Below are positions 14,064-15,411 of a stretch of DNA of 15,411 nucleotides, one piece after another. Made by a program: the position numbers and the translations under genes. Source of the stretch: Bacteroidales bacterium UBA3834 (GTDB taxonomy: Bacteria; Bacteroidota; Bacteroidia; Bacteroidales; P3); NCBI GenBank assembly GCA_002392965.1, contig DGIA01000020.1, forward strand, positions 1 through 15,411, written 5' to 3'. A model generated the notes under the pieces. That model made no database searches. It worked only from the letters and a program-made list of their open reading frames with translations, and had not been told where the DNA came from. Each line of letters begins with the position of its first letter. The first letter of the stretch is position 1.

Positions 14064-14095
14064 TTGAATTTCCTCATTTTTTTGTTATATTTTTG
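14064..14095 (+). promoter_or_regulatory. Promoter candidate of the leucine-rich repeat gene
   Basis: TATTTTTG at 14088-14095 fits TAnnTTTG fully and is the same 8-mer as the typA -7 element. TTG at 14064-14066 lies 21 nt upstream as a possible -33. Transcription would start near 14101, leaving a leader of about 65 nt. The terminator just upstream makes a promoter here necessary. Confidence 0.55.
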
Positions 14096-14100
14096 CAACC

Positions 14101-14123
14101 GGATTACCTTCTGGAAGGTATCC
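14101..14123 (+). repeat. Inverted repeat (stem-loop) at the predicted 5' end of the LRR mRNA
   Basis: GGATTACCTTC (14101-14111) and GAAGGTATCC (14114-14123) are complementary over ten pairs with one bulged T and only TG between them; as RNA the loop would open to four bases. It begins almost exactly where transcription should start, so it may protect the 5' end of the mRNA, or in DNA form serve as an operator. Confidence 0.6.
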
Positions 14124-14168
14124 TTACATCTATCAGATTAACAACAAACTAACAAAAAACAAACTTCA

Positions 14169-15269
14169 ATGAAGAACAGATTCTTTCTTGCAGCAACCAT
14201 TCTGTTGACGCTTCCCGTAGTTGCCGGGGCGCAAAGCGGTGTCAACTACAGTTACACACACACCGACGGTGTGCAGTACAGCTGCTCGGTATATACCGAC
14301 AGCATCAATATCACTGACGTCACGCTGGGGTCGGTGACCGACGTGGTCATCCCCGACTCAATCACCTATGGCGGCACAATGCGTCCAGTTCGCGAAATAG
14401 GTGCCAACGCCTTTGCCTATAGCGATGTGGCGTCGGTCGTCATTCCCAACACAGTGACAGAAATCAGCTACGGTGCCTTCAGTGGATGCAGCATGTTGGA
14501 GGATGTCACCATTGGCACAGGTGTCCGTACCATCTGGGAGACGGCCTTTGCCAGCTGCGAGTCGCTCGAAACATTGAACTTCAACCCTATATCTGCTTCG
14601 GTATTTGCCTTCAGCGGCAGTGGCGTGTTGGATGAGTGCGATGCCCTGTCAACCATCAACATAGGCCCCGAGGTCACTGTGCTGCCCGAAGACCTGGTAG
14701 GCAGCGTGTTTCCCTTGGTAAGCCTAGCCAACGTGAATATCGCCGCCGACCGACTGCTGACAATCTCAGACGGATATTTTGGCAGCACCGTGAGTGGCCT
14801 CGCCATTGCGGTGCCTTGCACCCAACTGACAGCCTACCAAGGCAACAGCGTATGGAGCAGCCTTGGGACCATCACCGCCGACTGCGGCTCCGGAGAAACG
14901 GATACCACCATTGCCGACACGACACATATAGTGGTTTACGACACAGTGCATATCACTATTTATGACACCGTGATAAGATACATCGACACGGTCTATTGCG
15001 ACACGCTGATTATCCATGACACCGTCTATCTCGACCCCACAGGGATTAACGCCTTGGAAGAGGCTCCGATAAAGGTGTACCTCTGCGAAGGGCATATCGT
15101 CGTGGAGGGTATGGTGATTGGCGAGAGTGTGAGCCTGTACGACATACAGGGACGACTGATAGACAAAGCCGTGGCCCACGACAACAAGGTATGGCTCGAC
15201 ACGCCTGCCAGCGGCGTTTACCTGCTGCATGCCGGCCAGCACCCAGCCAAGAAGGTGGTGGTGATGTAA
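14169..15269 (+). CDS. BspA-like leucine-rich repeat protein with T9SS sorting domain
   Basis: The 366-residue protein has a signal peptide (MKNRFFLAATILLTLPVVAGA, cleaved near residue 21). Residues about 65-215 carry BspA/LRR_5-type repeats: REIGANAFAYSDVASVVIP, VTEISYGAFSGCSMLEDVTI, VRTIWETAFASCESLETLNF, the last copies being degenerate. In this family the repeats mediate adhesion to host or particle surfaces, though many members are untested. A Thr/Asp repeat linker (245-289) follows. The end, about 298-366, looks like a type A T9SS sorting domain: VSLYDIQGRLIDK, then SGVYLLHAG and KKVVVM. The protein should cross the outer membrane through T9SS and be anchored or released at the surface. 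It has its own promoter and follows a terminator, so it is a single-gene unit. The LRR part is short for the family. Confidence 0.88.
   Translation: MKNRFFLAATILLTLPVVAGAQSGVNYSYTHTDGVQYSCSVYTDSINITDVTLGSVTDVVIPDSITYGGTMRPVREIGANAFAYSDVASVVIPNTVTEISYGAFSGCSMLEDVTIGTGVRTIWETAFASCESLETLNFNPISASVFAFSGSGVLDECDALSTINIGPEVTVLPEDLVGSVFPLVSLANVNIAADRLLTISDGYFGSTVSGLAIAVPCTQLTAYQGNSVWSSLGTITADCGSGETDTTIADTTHIVVYDTVHITIYDTVIRYIDTVYCDTLIIHDTVYLDPTGINALEEAPIKVYLCEGHIVVEGMVIGESVSLYDIQGRLIDKAVAHDNKVWLDTPASGVYLLHAGQHPAKKVVVM
14901..15035 (+). repeat. Degenerate DT(V/L/T) repeat linker in the LRR protein
   Basis: Residues 245-289 repeat an Asp-Thr-Val/Thr/Leu core every 5-8 residues, usually with a hydrophobic lead: DTTIA, DTTHI, YDTVHI, YDTVIR, IDTVYC, DTLIIH, DTVYL. 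It joins the LRR part to the sorting domain. I recall similar Asp-Thr-rich spacers in other Bacteroidales T9SS cargo proteins; the role is probably a stalk. Confidence 0.75.
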
Positions 15270-15293
15270 ACGGTGAGCAGTTTGCAATTAGCG

Positions 15294-15336
15294 GCGACTG
15301 CCATCGGCTGACAAATTGTCAGCGGGTGGCAGTCGC
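15294..15336. repeat. 43-bp interrupted palindrome after the LRR gene
   Basis: Outer arms GCGACTGCCA (15294-15303) and TGGCAGTCGC (15327-15336) and inner arms GCTGACAA (15307-15314) and TTGTCAGC (15316-15323) are all perfect, separated by a 3+3 internal loop. No T run follows on the + strand, so it is not a standard terminator. Two further TGGCAG copies follow at 15337 and 15351. Confidence 0.8.
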
Positions 15337-15345
15337 TGGCAGTTA

Positions 15346-15388
15346 AAAGTGGCAGGTTGCTCCCTTTCGGTCGCTTCTATGCCACTTT
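15346..15388. repeat. Second inverted repeat, 9-bp arms
   Basis: AAAGTGGCA (15346-15354) and TGCCACTTT (15380-15388) are perfect complements around 25 nt. The right arm touches the sigma-54-like site at 15387-15403, so the element may be an operator or an RNA structure upstream of the next gene. Confidence 0.6.
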
Positions 15389-15403
15389 GGCACGGATGTT
15401 GAT
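15387..15403 (+). promoter_or_regulatory. Sigma-54 (RpoN) type promoter candidate
   Basis: TTGGCACGGATGTTGAT matches the -24/-12 consensus YTGGCACGRNNNTTGCW at every fixed base except the C of TTGC (A here). It points rightwards to a gene outside the window; initiation would be about 12 nt beyond the TTG, at the very edge. Confidence 0.5.
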
Positions 15404-15411
15404 AACATTGG

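Noticed and set aside
15294..15336. Rho-independent terminator for the LRR gene
   Set aside because: The stem is strong but no T run follows, so I list it as a palindrome only.
1..15411. Insertion sequence, prophage, CRISPR array or tRNA
   Set aside because: No transposase or integrase motif, no regularly spaced repeats and no cloverleaf sequence were seen on either strand.

Overview
The window looks like the chromosome of a member of the Bacteroidota, most likely order Bacteroidales. The signs are: two proteins ending in type IX secretion (T9SS) sorting domains; lipoproteins with a Bacteroidota-type surface export signal after the lipobox cysteine; candidate promoters with the Bacteroidota -7 element TAnnTTTG; A-rich leaders without strong Shine-Dalgarno sites; and a BspA-like leucine-rich repeat protein. 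I see no tRNA, rRNA, CRISPR array, transposase or prophage gene. The genus cannot be set from this sequence alone.

Layout. Positions 1-2891 (+ strand): the C-terminal end of a Pif1/RecD-type helicase with an HRDC domain, overlapping by 4 nt the endonuclease IV gene nfo, then a small AT-rich membrane protein and a DUF2461 protein. Positions 2888-5867 (- strand): a tight run transcribed in the order radical SAM (SPL-like) protein, MmcQ/YjbR-like protein, hexapeptide acetyltransferase, HEAT-like protein, AlkD-family DNA glycosylase. Several junctions are ATGA overlaps. The two runs converge with overlapping stop codons at 2888-2891. Positions 5937-7772 (- strand): the ribosome-associated GTPase typA/bipA.

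Positions 7844-10718 (- strand): a secreted subtilisin-like protease with a T9SS sorting domain. Its reading frame is broken by one base at a run of eight C (mRNA sense, 10098-10105), between the catalytic Asp and the catalytic His/Ser. This is either a phase-variable gene caught in the OFF state, a decayed gene, or a sequencing error.

Positions 10719-11039 are a divergent control region. On the other side (+ strand, 11040-13970) lies an ECF-type sigma factor followed by a one-helix membrane protein and three lipoproteins, ending in a clear rho-independent terminator at 13999-14025. I read this as a sigma-controlled envelope operon whose job is unknown. Positions 14169-15269 hold a T9SS-exported leucine-rich repeat protein with its own promoter and a stem-loop at the predicted 5' end of its mRNA. 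The last 140 bases hold two nested inverted repeats and a near-consensus sigma-54 promoter that points at a gene beyond the right edge.

How the parts fit: the left third is rich in DNA repair functions (HRDC helicase, AP endonuclease, alkylpurine glycosylase, possibly the SPL-like radical SAM protein). The right half is about the cell surface (exported protease, surface lipoproteins, exported LRR protein) with dedicated transcription control. The most interesting candidates are the C-tract switch in the protease and the sigma factor/lipoprotein operon facing it.
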